64,000 bases of DNA from Rhynchopus sp. YZ270_cl-10 (GCA_964035575.1 OZ037836.1:1736001-1800000); one strand, 5' to 3'. Positions 1 to 10,425 are shown, numbered from the stretch's first letter. Numbers and translations are program-made. The notes: generated by a model not told the origin, from the letters alone.

Positions 1-3000
1 ATGCCACCCCGGTATCACTGTAAAGGAACCGGCCGTAAATGAGAGATAAATGTGCATCCGCAGCTTTGCCATAATTGTGCACTAAATAGGTAGCAACAGT
101 GCGCGTTGGAGACGGGTCCACCCAATAGCACAGTTCCACTCATGGAAAATAAAACTGCACTTCTACGTGCAGCGTTGCATTTGTCTCTGAGCTAGCGGTG
201 ACCTGCATATTCCCAAACTCGTGTCACACTGCTTTACCCTATTTCGCTCTTATTGTCCAGAATCACTGTTCTTGCTGTAACGACCATTCCCCCACTCAGA
301 GAGGTCGGCCCGACGATCCAGTGCACGAGACCACAGGCCAGAGGCTCTGGGCCCGATAGGCTAGAGAAATCGTAGACGTCGGTAAATATGTAGTATGGCT
401 CGGAGGGGTCGCGACGCTTCTCCTGTGGTGGGGAGTGGTTAGAGTAATAAGGGAATAAAACGCATCAGAGAGTAGTGAACTGTATGTAAAATAGTCTGGA
501 ACAGCGCGCTCACCGGCCGCCAACGTGGGATACAAAAGACGCACCAGCTGTGCTCCAGCCCGGCAGCACAAGAAAGAAGAGTGTATAAAATGACCCTAAA
601 CCTCTCGTGCTTAGCCACCTTATCGCGGAGCAACATTTTGCGCAGGCCTCCACAAGTATAAGTCCCACACAACTATAAGTCCGGGTGCGCCAATGGATCA
701 GAGGAAGACAACAGCGCTCCAACCACCAATAGATGCTCCCTGTGTGTGATAGGGGACCACATGTGAAACAAGTACAATACAATGATTGAAGGCACTCAAG
801 TCACCCTTACGCCTGTCACTAGCGTCCGACAATGAGGAGGCCTTTGAACTGTAAAAAATATTAAATATGATGATATGAACTAAAGTCTCTTCTGTTAAAA
901 TGACATTGATATAATATACAAGTATGAAACAAACATGACGGAACCCCAAACGTGAACCTAGTCCTCGAATACCGGGGAACCATGTGTCATTATCGCAACT
1001 CTGCGACACTACCGCGAGCTCGCACGCATCACTGAAACAGATGCGGTTGCACAGCATGCCACCGCTGAACAGATGAATACATGAGAGCTGCGGCAGCATA
1101 AAGTACAGATCGGCTCTGCCCTCGGACTGTAAAAAAGGTGTTGGTAACCTGAAGGTATCTGGTGTCCTGCTCCTGAGACGCTTCAACCCAGATGGGGGTG
1201 AAAAACAACGTCGTTACGCCGCAGATTTTGCACTGAGTCTGCACATCATTAGGTGTATCGGGGAACCCCTGAGAGGTACACATCACGGTGGTGGGCAGTA
1301 CTGAGGCGGCCTGGTCTGCACACCCCAACAAAAACGATCACCATCTCGTTCCCGAATAAACGTTGCAAGCAATGCGTACAAAAGAACCGCTGTGAAGAGC
1401 ACAGAAAGTCCTCAGCCCCATTGACGCTAAACGTGCCGTCGACAAGCCAGTCCAAAACGGAGAAGCCTCCACTGAAGCACCACGCAGGACACGTACAGAA
1501 CGGCCTCGTGCTATGCTACGATACAGAGGCCAGGATGGCTGGAAACATAAAGATCGTCTTCGCCACCGTCAGGGTTAGACACAGTTCCTCAAAACACAGA
1601 TAAGTGCTCGAGAGAGTGGCCTGCCCACGCAGGATTCTGTTTGCACCACCGCACTGCGGACGACCCCCCTTCGGCAGCTCTCGTTCAGGTGTAGTCGACA
1701 ACTCCTCCCTCTGCGGCACAAGCAACTCGGTGGACACCGAAGACTTCACTGTCGCGCAAGGGAAGACGACTGAGTTCGAAAGACCGATGCTGCAACGGGC
1801 GAAAAATAACCGTATTCAGTGTCCTCTTAAAGGACGGGAAATTTCCCAAGGGAGGTGCAGTACCGTCTGACAACATCGGCACTATCTTAGCTGGAAACAC
1901 GAAGCACGCGGCGCTGCTTAACACGCACGCCTCGGGAAACCTTGTGGAGATGACGCAGATCAGCGACGATGCGTTTCACCGTACGCGCGTTTGCGTCGAA
2001 CCCGATGAGACGTTCAATGATCAGAGCTAAACGCCTGGGACGGGGACCACTAAGACTTCCCCAGAGCCGTTCATCGATGGCTAGCTCGTTGATTTGTCTG
2101 GGCGAAGAAAACGATGCCGACTACCCCGAGAACCCTCCATCTGGAAACACGACAAGCAGCGAAGGCCGTATCGTGCTCATCTGTGACGACAGGACTGGGT
2201 GCGCATCTCTGCTGCAACGGAAGGGTGACAGTCCCTTTGCAGTGGACCGTCAGATGTGACGGCAATGTTTTTAAATACACCGTACCATACGACACTCACA
2301 GAAGGGGAGGCGTAGGACGTATGCTGCCATTAGGAAGCCCTCTCTTGGTACTGTATGCCGCTGCCATCTGCTAGAGACACCACCCACTGCCACTCATAGG
2401 CATCTCGGCCTCAGGGACACCCTAACCCCCCGTATACATCGGAGACGAAGGCGCACAATGCGATCAGCAAACGTGAGCAGCGGAGCAAATCCCCAGTACA
2501 GAGTTGATGCCTGTTCCATATGTGTCTGCACTTTCATAGTGCAGCGCGCAGAACCCCGTGTAGCGAAGTCCACCGTGCAGAGGCATGTCTTCAATCACAA
2601 CCAAAGCAGATGCGTAACTGATAACAATGCAACGTCACAGTGGTTCTCGAGAAGAAGTAGGATGGAATCGCAGTCGCAGCTCCTGCCTGCAGGAGCAAAC
2701 AAGCCACCTTCGGATAATTGCATACATCAGTCACCATATTGAAGCCAAACCTCTTCGGATCAGTCACCTGCTCCAACCGTTAGCCAGCAGCAAAAGTAAT
2801 ATGAGCCGAAACTGATGAAAGCGGGGATGTGTAGGACGATCGTCTTTCATAACAGCGTCTCCTACCCCCCTCTGGCACCCGGCCAGCTGTGGCTAAATAA
2901 ATAGGAAGCCACGACGCACAGAAGTCAGCCGCGTCCTGTTTGAGGCTCAGCGCCAGTAGTGCTACCTACAAACGTACCACAAACAAAGAGGACCCATCGC

Positions 3001-3108
3001 TTCGTCAGCGGGCTGACTCCGCCCAAAACTAGCTCTTCTTTTTCATCGTCATCTTCATCTTCTTCATTTTGAAAAGTTGATGACGTGTTGACACCTCGCA
3101 ATGAAGCA

Positions 3109-3110
<2 letters not shown>
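1..3110. other. Region without a recognisable gene
   Basis: Base composition is fairly even here, unlike the A/T-rich spacers and the G/C-rich genes that follow. The longest open frame is about 160 codons and its translation has no domain, signal peptide or repeat that I recognise. The A/T-rich spacer repeats found elsewhere in the window are also absent. It may be old decayed sequence or a unique spacer. The left end is cut by the window edge, so part of a larger feature could be missed. Confidence 0.4.

Positions 3111-3155
<45 letters not shown>
3111..3155. repeat. Homopolymer of 45 T's
   Basis: An uninterrupted run of T. On the minus strand it is a 45-nt A run preceded, about ten bases upstream, by AATAAA (plus strand TTATTTATTT at about 3161-3170). 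This resembles the end of a reverse-transcribed, polyadenylated RNA in minus orientation lying to its right. No coding sequence supports this, and a simple slippage tract is equally possible. Confidence 0.6.
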
Positions 3156-4196
3156 CTAATTATTTATTTGAAACGCAGAGTTTGTTTTGGCCCCGTCTGT
3201 GAGTGTTGGTTGAATTGGAGTCGGGGAGCAGAGGTTGGGGAGAAAAGAGAGAGAGGAAACACATACAAGACTATCGAATTATACACACAAATTTCATCCT
3301 TCGATTCCAAAAAGGTCCGATCCTTACAGTTTGTATTATTTCCTAACAACCACTCCGTTACACTGCGTTACGCTGCGTTACACTGCGTTGTTGTCTGCAA
3401 AAAAACAGTATCAGCAGTGAATGAGAGACGTCAATACCTGGTGTACAAAAAGAAACAAAACGGTTTCGGTCACGATTAAGTAAAAACAGTATCAGAAGTA
3501 CCATTTGGTCAGCAATGTTATTTCAATGACACAAGGTAGGTGACAACACCTCCCCCCTCCCCCCCCTCCTTTTTTTCAGTTGTGTGCGCACGTTTGGGAA
3601 AAGGCAACGTCCCCCCCTCCCCTCCGCCAACTCCATTTTCTTGGAGCTTCCAGGACCGTACATGCTCAGGAAAATGAAAAGAGCTTTTCAAAAAAAAGGC
3701 CTCAACCCGCGTGTCTCTTCTCCCTCTCCCACTCTTCTTACGATTTACAAGGACGGTCTCAGAACCGTAACCTACAAACAACATTTCGAAGGGTGTTAGT
3801 ACTACCAGGGTGTGTCCAAGCAGCCAGGTAAGACTGCCCCCCTTGGGAAGACATTTTTCATAAAAGCTGCTCTCAAGGGCGACTGACGTCTATATCTTGT
3901 GTAGTACAAAATGGCTTCGGCCAATATTGAGTACAGACCTTATTAGCCCCAGGTGAGCTCTTGGGTGATTGTCGGCACAACAAACAAAAAAGCGAACAAA
4001 GAAATCAATTCGTCGGAGGCAACTTTGTCTCTCACCCTTTGAAATTCCTCAGTCTTAGGACGACTTTGTGCACAGAGTTTGTCGTGGCGGTATTTGTTGT
4101 TCCAACGGGAAAAAAGAAAAAGAAAAAAAAAAAAGACACACACATGGAAAACACCATAACAGCCTTTTGACCCTTCCTCTCCCATCTATCCCGCCC
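3156..4196. other. A/T-rich and pyrimidine-rich spacer upstream of gene A
   Basis: No credible gene. It contains a short tandem motif, GTTACACTGC-like, at about 3357-3391, a C/T-rich tract at 3541-3640, and an A-rich stretch at 4111-4138. The segment from about 4137 to 4196 is shared with the spacer before gene B (21541-21595), so the A and B upstream homology starts here. Confidence 0.5.
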
Positions 4197-4431
4197 ACCC
4201 TCGGGACGGCACGGACGCAACCTTGAGGTGTCTGCACGTTCGCACATCCACTTTTATTACTCGAACCCACCCCATCCTGTTCCCCACCCCACCCAACCCA
4301 TATCCATCATTCCACCATCAGGACCCAAGCCAGAGCAAGAGAGAGAGAGAGAGAGAGAGAGACGAAAGGAAGCGTCAAGCCGGGTGTGTGTCTTGGTGTC
4401 TTTGCCCTTGGAGGGTAGACACGAAGCAGCA
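4197..4431 (+). promoter_or_regulatory. Conserved 5' block of gene A with candidate trans-splice acceptor
   Basis: This 235-bp block recurs before all four family genes, starting at ACCCTCGGGACGG. It holds a pyrimidine-rich stretch (about 4250-4318) ending in CATCAG (AG at 4320-4321), then a GA microsatellite (about 4337-4362), then the start codon. In kinetoplastids and diplonemids a polypyrimidine tract followed by AG marks the spliced-leader addition site. The match is in layout only; no spliced-leader gene is visible, so the acceptor is inferred. Confidence 0.55.
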
Positions 4432-7400
4432 ATGCCGAGGTTGATGTACATGCGCGAGGTTGTGCTGCTGTCTGCTGCAGTGGCAAGCCACGCTGCGTGC
4501 ACAGACTACGGGACCGACGCGACGGCGTGCGGTGCTGACGCAGCGTGTCTGTGGAGCCCTGTGTGGTACCCTGATCTGTGCACGGAGCGTTGGCTTGACG
4601 AGTGTGCTGTGGTGTGTCCGACGTGTGCGGACACCGGAGGCGGGAACCTGTGCACGAAGGAGGGACAGACGTGCAAGGACGTGAACACTGCGGCAGACTC
4701 GAAGGGGGACTGGGAGTGCCGCTGCCCGCCGCCGTTTGAGGAGAAGTTTGTGAAGGCTGGGCTGGCGGTGTGCAGTGTCGACGAGTGTGCGGACATGCTG
4801 GGCGGGAAGGTGAACGGGGCTGTGTGTGTGGACAACGGGCAGCTGTGCCACGACACGCACCTCGACACGCTGAACGACTTTTACTGCGTGTGCCCGCCGC
4901 CGCGGCACGGAACGAAGACAGGGGCACCTGCAGAGTGTGTGAAGGACGAGTGCCTGCTGCACGAGGATGTGTGCAAGGGGGCAAAGCAGACCTGTCTGGA
5001 CATCGACACCCAGGTGGACAACAACTGGGAGTGCCTGTGCGCACCGCCGTCGTCGAGCACGCAGCTGATGGGGGCCGCTGTGTGCGAGGTGGACGAGTGT
5101 GTGGAGAACAGGCGCATCTGCGAGGGTGCGTCGCCGCCGCAGGAGTGTGTCGACGTGGACCGCACCCGCGACGACGACTGGGAGTGCAGGTGCCAGGTGC
5201 CGGCATCGGGCACTGCTGTGGCTGCTGCTGCGGCGTGTGTGCTTGACGAGTGCGTGGCGACGTGCGCGACGTGTGAGAAGGACTTGTGCACGAGGGCAGG
5301 ACAGACCTGTGTGGACCCGAACACTGCGCTTGGGAGCCAGAACGACTGGGAGTGTGTGTGCCCGGTGCCGTCGTCTGTGACTGCAAAGGTGTCTGTGGCG
5401 GAGTGCCCTGTCGACGAGTGTGTGGACTCGTGTACGACATGCGCGAAGGACGTGTGCAAGGCAGCGGGACAGATGTGCGTGGACGAGAACAAGGACCCTG
5501 TGCTTGGGCTGAACACATGGGAGTGCAGGTGCATTGCGCCCTCGTCTGGGTCGAAGGTCGCGGGTGCGGCGGTGTGTGTGGAGGACGAGTGCTCGTCGCA
5601 CGCGTCGACCTGCACGGGTGCGGGGCAGGACTGCGTCGACCCGTCGACAACGACGAAGGGAGACTGGCGTTGCGAGTGCAGGCAGCCGTCGACTGGGACA
5701 GCAACTGCGGGGGCGGCCAAGTGCTCGACGAACGAGTGCGACTTCCACGAGAAGACGTGTTCCGACGTGGGACAGGTGTGCTACGACCCGGACCTGTCGG
5801 CGCAGTCGCTTGGTGACTGGAACTGCACATGTGTGGCCCCGTACTCTGGGACGCAGGTGGGTGCGGCAGCAAAGTGCCTTGTGGATGAGTGTGAGCTGTA
5901 CGGACAGGTGTGCACGGCTGCAGGACAGACCTGTGTTGACGAGGAGAAGGGGATGGCAGGGTTCTGGAAGTGTGTGTGCCCGCCACCGAACAATAAGGTC
6001 AAGCGTGACATGGGTGTGGCGGACTGCACGTTCGACGAGTGCACAACGGACGTGGTGTGCAAGTCGTACGGGCAGACATGCGTTGACACCGACAAGGACA
6101 ACACGGGGACGTGGGCGTGTGAGTGCATTCCACCGCAGACAGGGGCACCAACAACGGGGTTACCTGCGATCTGCAAGGACCCCGTGGGTGACTGCGACAA
6201 GAACGGGGCGACGTGCCACGCTGCTGGACAGACATGTGACCCCGGTGCTCCCCTCGACCAGCAGTTTGAGTGCAAATGCCTCCCGCCAGCAACAACCGTG
6301 ACGCCCGGGCAGAACGGGGCTGCCGAGTGCAAGCTGGACGAGTGTGTGGAGAAGTGCCCAACGTGTGCGGACAAGGACGACGGAAAGGGCAACGTGTGCA
6401 CAAGCGCTACTGGCCCGCCCCAGGAGTGTGAGGACCTGAGCACTGACCCGAACTCCGTGAACGACTGGCGCTGCAAGTGCGTGAAGCCGTACACCGGGGT
6501 GATGACGACAGCACCCGCAGAGTGCGCGCTGGACGAGTGTCTGGTGAAGTGCCCGACGTGTGCAGACAAGGACGACGGAAAGGGCAACGCATGCACAAGC
6601 GCTACTGGCCCGCCCCAGGAGTGCGAGGACCTGAACACTGCGATAACCAGCCTACAGGACTGGACGTGCACGTGCAAGACGAGTACACAGTCTGCAGTCG
6701 CGTCGGCTGTGGCAATGTGCGTGGAAGGGAAGGACGAGTGCCTCGAGATCTCATCGGCGGTGACGTGCGGGCACAAGCCGCGCTACACGCAGGATGGGTG
6801 CCTCTGCGCGTGTGACTGGACGGCGGTGTTCAAGGACGCGAACGGGGACCTGATTACACTGCCGCCGGGCCCCGGGTCCACGGAGCCGTGTGCGTCGGGA
6901 TGCTGCAACCCCCAGTCGGACCCGGATGGTGACTGGTGCTACCTGGCGCTCCACGACTACAACAGGAACAAGGGAGGTGTGTGCACAGCGAGGCGCCAGA
7001 CCTGCTCTGCCGCAGGGACCCTGCCGCAGGATGGTGGCGTGGCTGTGGTGCGCGACCCAATTGCAGGGGTGCCGAGTGCACAGAACAACGTGTGCACGGA
7101 CGCGGGGCAGCTCTGCGTGGAGCCCGATCTGCTCACCACAGACGACTGGATGTGCCAGTGCGTGCTGCCGATGACAGGGACGCCCGGCCAGCACGCGATT
7201 GCGATCTGTGTTGAGACACCACGCACGCCCACTCCACCAACGTACTCACCTGATACACAGGTACCAGCCACAACAACACCACGTACGCTCACGCCGTCAA
7301 CGTACTCACCTGACACAGAGGTACCATCAACAACACCTCTGACGTTTACGCCACCAACGTACTCACCTGACACAGAGGTGCCAGCCACAACAACACCTCT

Positions 7401-10029
7401 GACGTTTACGCCACCAACGTACTCACCTGACACAGAGGTGCCAGCCACAACAACACCTCTAACGTTCACGCCACCAACGTACTCACCTGACACAGAGGTA
7501 CCATCAACAACACCTCTGACGTTTACGCCACCAACGTACTCACCTGACACAGAGGTGCCAGCCACAACAACACCTCTAACGTTCACGCCACCAACGTACT
7601 CACCTGACACAGAGGTACCAGCCACAACACCTCTGACATTTACGCCACCAACGTACTCACCTGACACACGGGTACCAGCCACAACAACGCCACGTACGCT
7701 CACGCCACCAACGTACTCACCTGACACACAGGTGCCAGCCACAGCAGCACCACGCACGCTCACGCCGTCAACGCACTCACCTGATTACACAGTTGCACCA
7801 CCTGGGTTCAGCCGTGTGCCTGTGACAGATGCTCCTAGTAAGACACTCTCACCTGACACACAGGTGCCATCCACAGCAGCACCACGTACGCTCACACCGT
7901 CAACGCACTCACCGGATGTCACAGTTGCACCACCTGGGTTCAGCCGTGTGCCTGTGACAGATGCTCCTGGTAAGACACTCTCACCTGACACACAGGTGCC
8001 ATCCACAGCAGCACCACGCACGCTCACACCATCAACGCACTCACCTGATGACACAGTTGCACCACCTGGGTTCAGCCGTGTGCCCGTGACAGATGCTCCT
8101 GGTAAGACACTCTCACCTGACACACAGGTGCCATCCACAGCAGCACCACGTACGCTCACACCATCAACGTACTCACCTGATGACACAGCTGCACCACCTG
8201 GGTTCAGCCGTGTGCCCGTGACAGATGCTCCTGGTCGGACACTCTCGCCTGACACACAGGTACCATACACAACAGCACCACGCACGCTCACACCATCAAC
8301 GCACTCACCTGATGACACAGTTGCACCACCTGGGTTCAGCCGTGTGCCTGTGACAGATGCTCCTGGTAAGACACTCTCACCTGACACACAGGTGCCATCC
8401 ACAGCAGCACCACGCACGCTCACACCATCAACGCACTCACCTGATGACACAGTTGCACCACCTGGGTTCAGCCGTGTGCCCGTGACAGATGCTCCTGGTA
8501 AGACACTCTCACCTGACACACAGGTGCCATCCACAGCAGCACCACGTACGCTCACACCGTCAACGCACTCACCTGATGACACAGTTGCACCACCTGGGTT
8601 CAGCCGTGTGCCCGTGACAGATGCTCCTGGTAAGACACTCTCACCTGACACACAGGTGCCATCCACAGCAGCACCACGCACGCTTGCACCATCAACGTAC
8701 TCACCTGATGACACAGCTGCACCACCTGGGTTCAGCCGTGTGCCCGTGACAGATGCTCCTGGTAAGACACTCTCACCTGACACACAGGTGCCATCCACAG
8801 CAGCACCACGTACGCTCACACCGTCAACGCACTCACCTGATGTCACAGTTGCACCACCTGGGTTCAGCCGTGTGCCTGTGACAGATGCTCCTGGTCGGAC
8901 ACTCTCACCTGACACACAGGTGCCATCCACAGCAGCACCACGCACGCTCACACCATCAACGCACTCACCTGATGACACAGTTGCACCACCTGGGTTCAGC
9001 CGTGTGCCCGTGACAGATGCTCCTGGTAAGACACTCTCACCTGACACACAGGTGCCATCCACAGCAGCACCACGTACGCTCACACCGTCAACGCACTCAC
9101 CTGATGACACAGTTGCACCACCTGGGTTCAGCCGTGTGCCCGTGACAGATGCTCCTGGTAAGACACTCTCACCTGACACACAGGTGCCATCCACAGCAGC
9201 ACCACGCACGCTTGCACCATCAACGTACTCACCTGATGACACAGCTGCACCACCTGGGTTCAGCCGTGTGCCCGTGACAGATGCTCCTGGTAAGACACTC
9301 TCACCTGACACACAGGTGCCATCCACAGCAGCACCAAGCACGCTCACGCCGTCAACGCACTCACCTGATGTCACAGTTGCACCACCTGGGTTCAGCCGTG
9401 TGCCTGTGACAGATGCTCCTGGTCGGACACTCTCACCTGACACACAGGTGCCATCCACAGCAGCACCACGCACGCTCACACCATCAACGCACTCACCTGA
9501 TGACACAGCTGCACCACCTGGGTTCAGCCGTGTGCCCGTGACAGATGCTCCTGATCGGACACTCTCACCTGACACACAGGTGCCATCCACAGCAGTACCA
9601 TCAGCAGTGCTGACCGCCACCCCAGATGATGCAATGCTCAACGACACTGACGCACCTGCCTTAGGTGCCTCCAATACTTCAGACGACACAGCTGCCCCGA
9701 CAGCGCAACCAACGACAGTGCCGGACACGTCGCCACCTGCAGGGTCGATGTCTGGTAGCGCTGCCGGTGCTGGGGAGGAGTTGGACGCCGAGAGCGACGG
9801 GGGTGGGTCTGCCGTTGGTCTGATTGTGGGTGTTGTGGGTGGTGTGCTGTGTTTGTGTGCGGCTGTTGGGGGCGGCTTGTGGTACAGACACAGTGCGAGA
9901 GAGTCCACCAAGTTTGACGATGTGCACGCACTTGAAAATGCAATCCCCTTTGGTGATACAGCACTCTATGATTTCGAAGCAGGTGACGAGTTGCAGGCAG
10001 CGGAAGGGGACGAGACTGTGCTGCTGTGA
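4432..10029 (+). CDS. Gene A: large EGF-like repeat, single-pass surface glycoprotein
   Basis: The product is 1865 aa. I start at 4432 because the same ATG and signal peptide (MPRLMYMREVVLL...) open all four paralogues; a longer in-frame start at 4228 reads through the GA microsatellite and is not kept in gene C. Residues 1-21 are a signal peptide. About residues 22-925 are roughly 14 EGF-like modules with the pattern DEC...C..AGQxC.D....DWxCxC..P..G...C. The last is a long variant containing GCLCACDW, GCCNP and GDWC, resembling a fibronectin type II or kringle fold. A Pro/Thr stalk follows (about 926-1727): nine 19-20 aa units, then fourteen 44 aa units. A transmembrane helix lies at about 1793-1818 and the 47-residue acidic tail ends DETVLL, an acidic dileucine sorting motif. 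I infer an O-glycosylated adhesin or receptor; the ligand is unknown. Compared with gene B it lacks three modules at 5411-5420 and the C-terminal cysteine cap. Confidence 0.85.
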   Translation: MPRLMYMREVVLLSAAVASHAACTDYGTDATACGADAACLWSPVWYPDLCTERWLDECAVVCPTCADTGGGNLCTKEGQTCKDVNTAADSKGDWECRCPPPFEEKFVKAGLAVCSVDECADMLGGKVNGAVCVDNGQLCHDTHLDTLNDFYCVCPPPRHGTKTGAPAECVKDECLLHEDVCKGAKQTCLDIDTQVDNNWECLCAPPSSSTQLMGAAVCEVDECVENRRICEGASPPQECVDVDRTRDDDWECRCQVPASGTAVAAAAACVLDECVATCATCEKDLCTRAGQTCVDPNTALGSQNDWECVCPVPSSVTAKVSVAECPVDECVDSCTTCAKDVCKAAGQMCVDENKDPVLGLNTWECRCIAPSSGSKVAGAAVCVEDECSSHASTCTGAGQDCVDPSTTTKGDWRCECRQPSTGTATAGAAKCSTNECDFHEKTCSDVGQVCYDPDLSAQSLGDWNCTCVAPYSGTQVGAAAKCLVDECELYGQVCTAAGQTCVDEEKGMAGFWKCVCPPPNNKVKRDMGVADCTFDECTTDVVCKSYGQTCVDTDKDNTGTWACECIPPQTGAPTTGLPAICKDPVGDCDKNGATCHAAGQTCDPGAPLDQQFECKCLPPATTVTPGQNGAAECKLDECVEKCPTCADKDDGKGNVCTSATGPPQECEDLSTDPNSVNDWRCKCVKPYTGVMTTAPAECALDECLVKCPTCADKDDGKGNACTSATGPPQECEDLNTAITSLQDWTCTCKTSTQSAVASAVAMCVEGKDECLEISSAVTCGHKPRYTQDGCLCACDWTAVFKDANGDLITLPPGPGSTEPCASGCCNPQSDPDGDWCYLALHDYNRNKGGVCTARRQTCSAAGTLPQDGGVAVVRDPIAGVPSAQNNVCTDAGQLCVEPDLLTTDDWMCQCVLPMTGTPGQHAIAICVETPRTPTPPTYSPDTQVPATTTPRTLTPSTYSPDTEVPSTTPLTFTPPTYSPDTEVPATTTPLTFTPPTYSPDTEVPATTTPLTFTPPTYSPDTEVPSTTPLTFTPPTYSPDTEVPATTTPLTFTPPTYSPDTEVPATTPLTFTPPTYSPDTRVPATTTPRTLTPPTYSPDTQVPATAAPRTLTPSTHSPDYTVAPPGFSRVPVTDAPSKTLSPDTQVPSTAAPRTLTPSTHSPDVTVAPPGFSRVPVTDAPGKTLSPDTQVPSTAAPRTLTPSTHSPDDTVAPPGFSRVPVTDAPGKTLSPDTQVPSTAAPRTLTPSTYSPDDTAAPPGFSRVPVTDAPGRTLSPDTQVPYTTAPRTLTPSTHSPDDTVAPPGFSRVPVTDAPGKTLSPDTQVPSTAAPRTLTPSTHSPDDTVAPPGFSRVPVTDAPGKTLSPDTQVPSTAAPRTLTPSTHSPDDTVAPPGFSRVPVTDAPGKTLSPDTQVPSTAAPRTLAPSTYSPDDTAAPPGFSRVPVTDAPGKTLSPDTQVPSTAAPRTLTPSTHSPDVTVAPPGFSRVPVTDAPGRTLSPDTQVPSTAAPRTLTPSTHSPDDTVAPPGFSRVPVTDAPGKTLSPDTQVPSTAAPRTLTPSTHSPDDTVAPPGFSRVPVTDAPGKTLSPDTQVPSTAAPRTLAPSTYSPDDTAAPPGFSRVPVTDAPGKTLSPDTQVPSTAAPSTLTPSTHSPDVTVAPPGFSRVPVTDAPGRTLSPDTQVPSTAAPRTLTPSTHSPDDTAAPPGFSRVPVTDAPDRTLSPDTQVPSTAVPSAVLTATPDDAMLNDTDAPALGASNTSDDTAAPTAQPTTVPDTSPPAGSMSGSAAGAGEELDAESDGGGSAVGLIVGVVGGVLCLCAAVGGGLWYRHSARESTKFDDVHALENAIPFGDTALYDFEAGDELQAAEGDETVLL
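7216..7763 (+). repeat. Nine 57-60 bp coding repeats (TYSPDTEVPATTTPLTFTPP type)
   Basis: Tandem units of 19 or 20 codons at the start of gene A's stalk; two lengths alternate (PATTTP versus PSTTP or PATTP), always keeping frame. This repeat type is absent from B and C. Proline and threonine dominate, which suits an extended O-glycosylated stalk. Confidence 0.85.
7764..9611 (+). repeat. Fourteen 132-bp coding repeats (APPGFSRVPVTDAPG stalk) in gene A
   Basis: Each unit codes for 44 residues containing APPGFSRVPVTDAPG and TLSPDTQVPS. Fourteen units of exactly 132 bp fill the interval. Units 6-9 (8424-8951) and 10-13 (8952-9479) form a second-order 528-bp duplication: the rare CGCTTGCACC variant recurs at 8681 and 9209, exactly 528 bp apart. 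Codons here are mixed A/T- and G/C-ending, unlike the EGF part. Confidence 0.92.
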
Positions 10030-10269
10030 TTTCTCTCTGTGGTTGGTGTTGTGTTTGGATCACGACTGTTCCAACGGTGCTTTAACATCCCTACCAAAAA
10101 AGACAGTGGAGATTGCACAACTGTGGCAACACAACCGAGGCAACTACACTACTCCAACAATTTATCAAAAAAAATAATAAAACCTACATCTCGAAACTTT
10201 TCTGCACAAATGATTGCATTGAACGCATCCCAGAGAAACTGTCTCATTTTTGTCAAAAAGCTTTTCCTA

Positions 10270-10425
10270 GTTTCCAGTGCGAAATGTTTCCCCATGTATT
10301 GCACTGGAAACAATATGACAAACAGGTGCAAGGTGGTTCCGTGCATATCATAGAACCCGGCACCTTTGTGTGTCTCCCACAAAACCAAAAAGCGGTGTGT
10401 GTGAAGTTTTGAAGGAAGGAAAAAT
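10270..10425. repeat. Dispersed repeat R2, copy 1
   Basis: About 155 bp starting near TTCCAGTGCGAAATG and ending GAAGGAAGGAAAAAT, with an internal ATTGCACTGGAAACAATATG. It is clearly related to 12641-12777, 18970-19120 and 36970-37122. No coding frame is conserved among the four copies, so it reads as a short non-coding dispersed repeat. Confidence 0.75.

Noticed and set aside
698-1186. 162-codon minus frame in the first 3 kb
   Set aside because: No signal, domain or codon preference like the real genes; length is within chance for this base composition.
4228-4431. Upstream in-frame starts for genes A (4228) and B (21773)
   Set aside because: These extensions read through the pyrimidine tract or GA microsatellite, differ between copies, and are impossible in gene C. 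The conserved ATG opens a proper signal peptide.
7764-9611. CRISPR-like regular repeats
   Set aside because: Units are contiguous, coding and in frame with no unique spacers.
7785-9911. Minus-strand 708-codon frame opposite the gene A stalk
   Set aside because: It is the shadow of the 132-bp repeat, which keeps every frame open; the + strand frame is continuous with the signal peptide and EGF modules.
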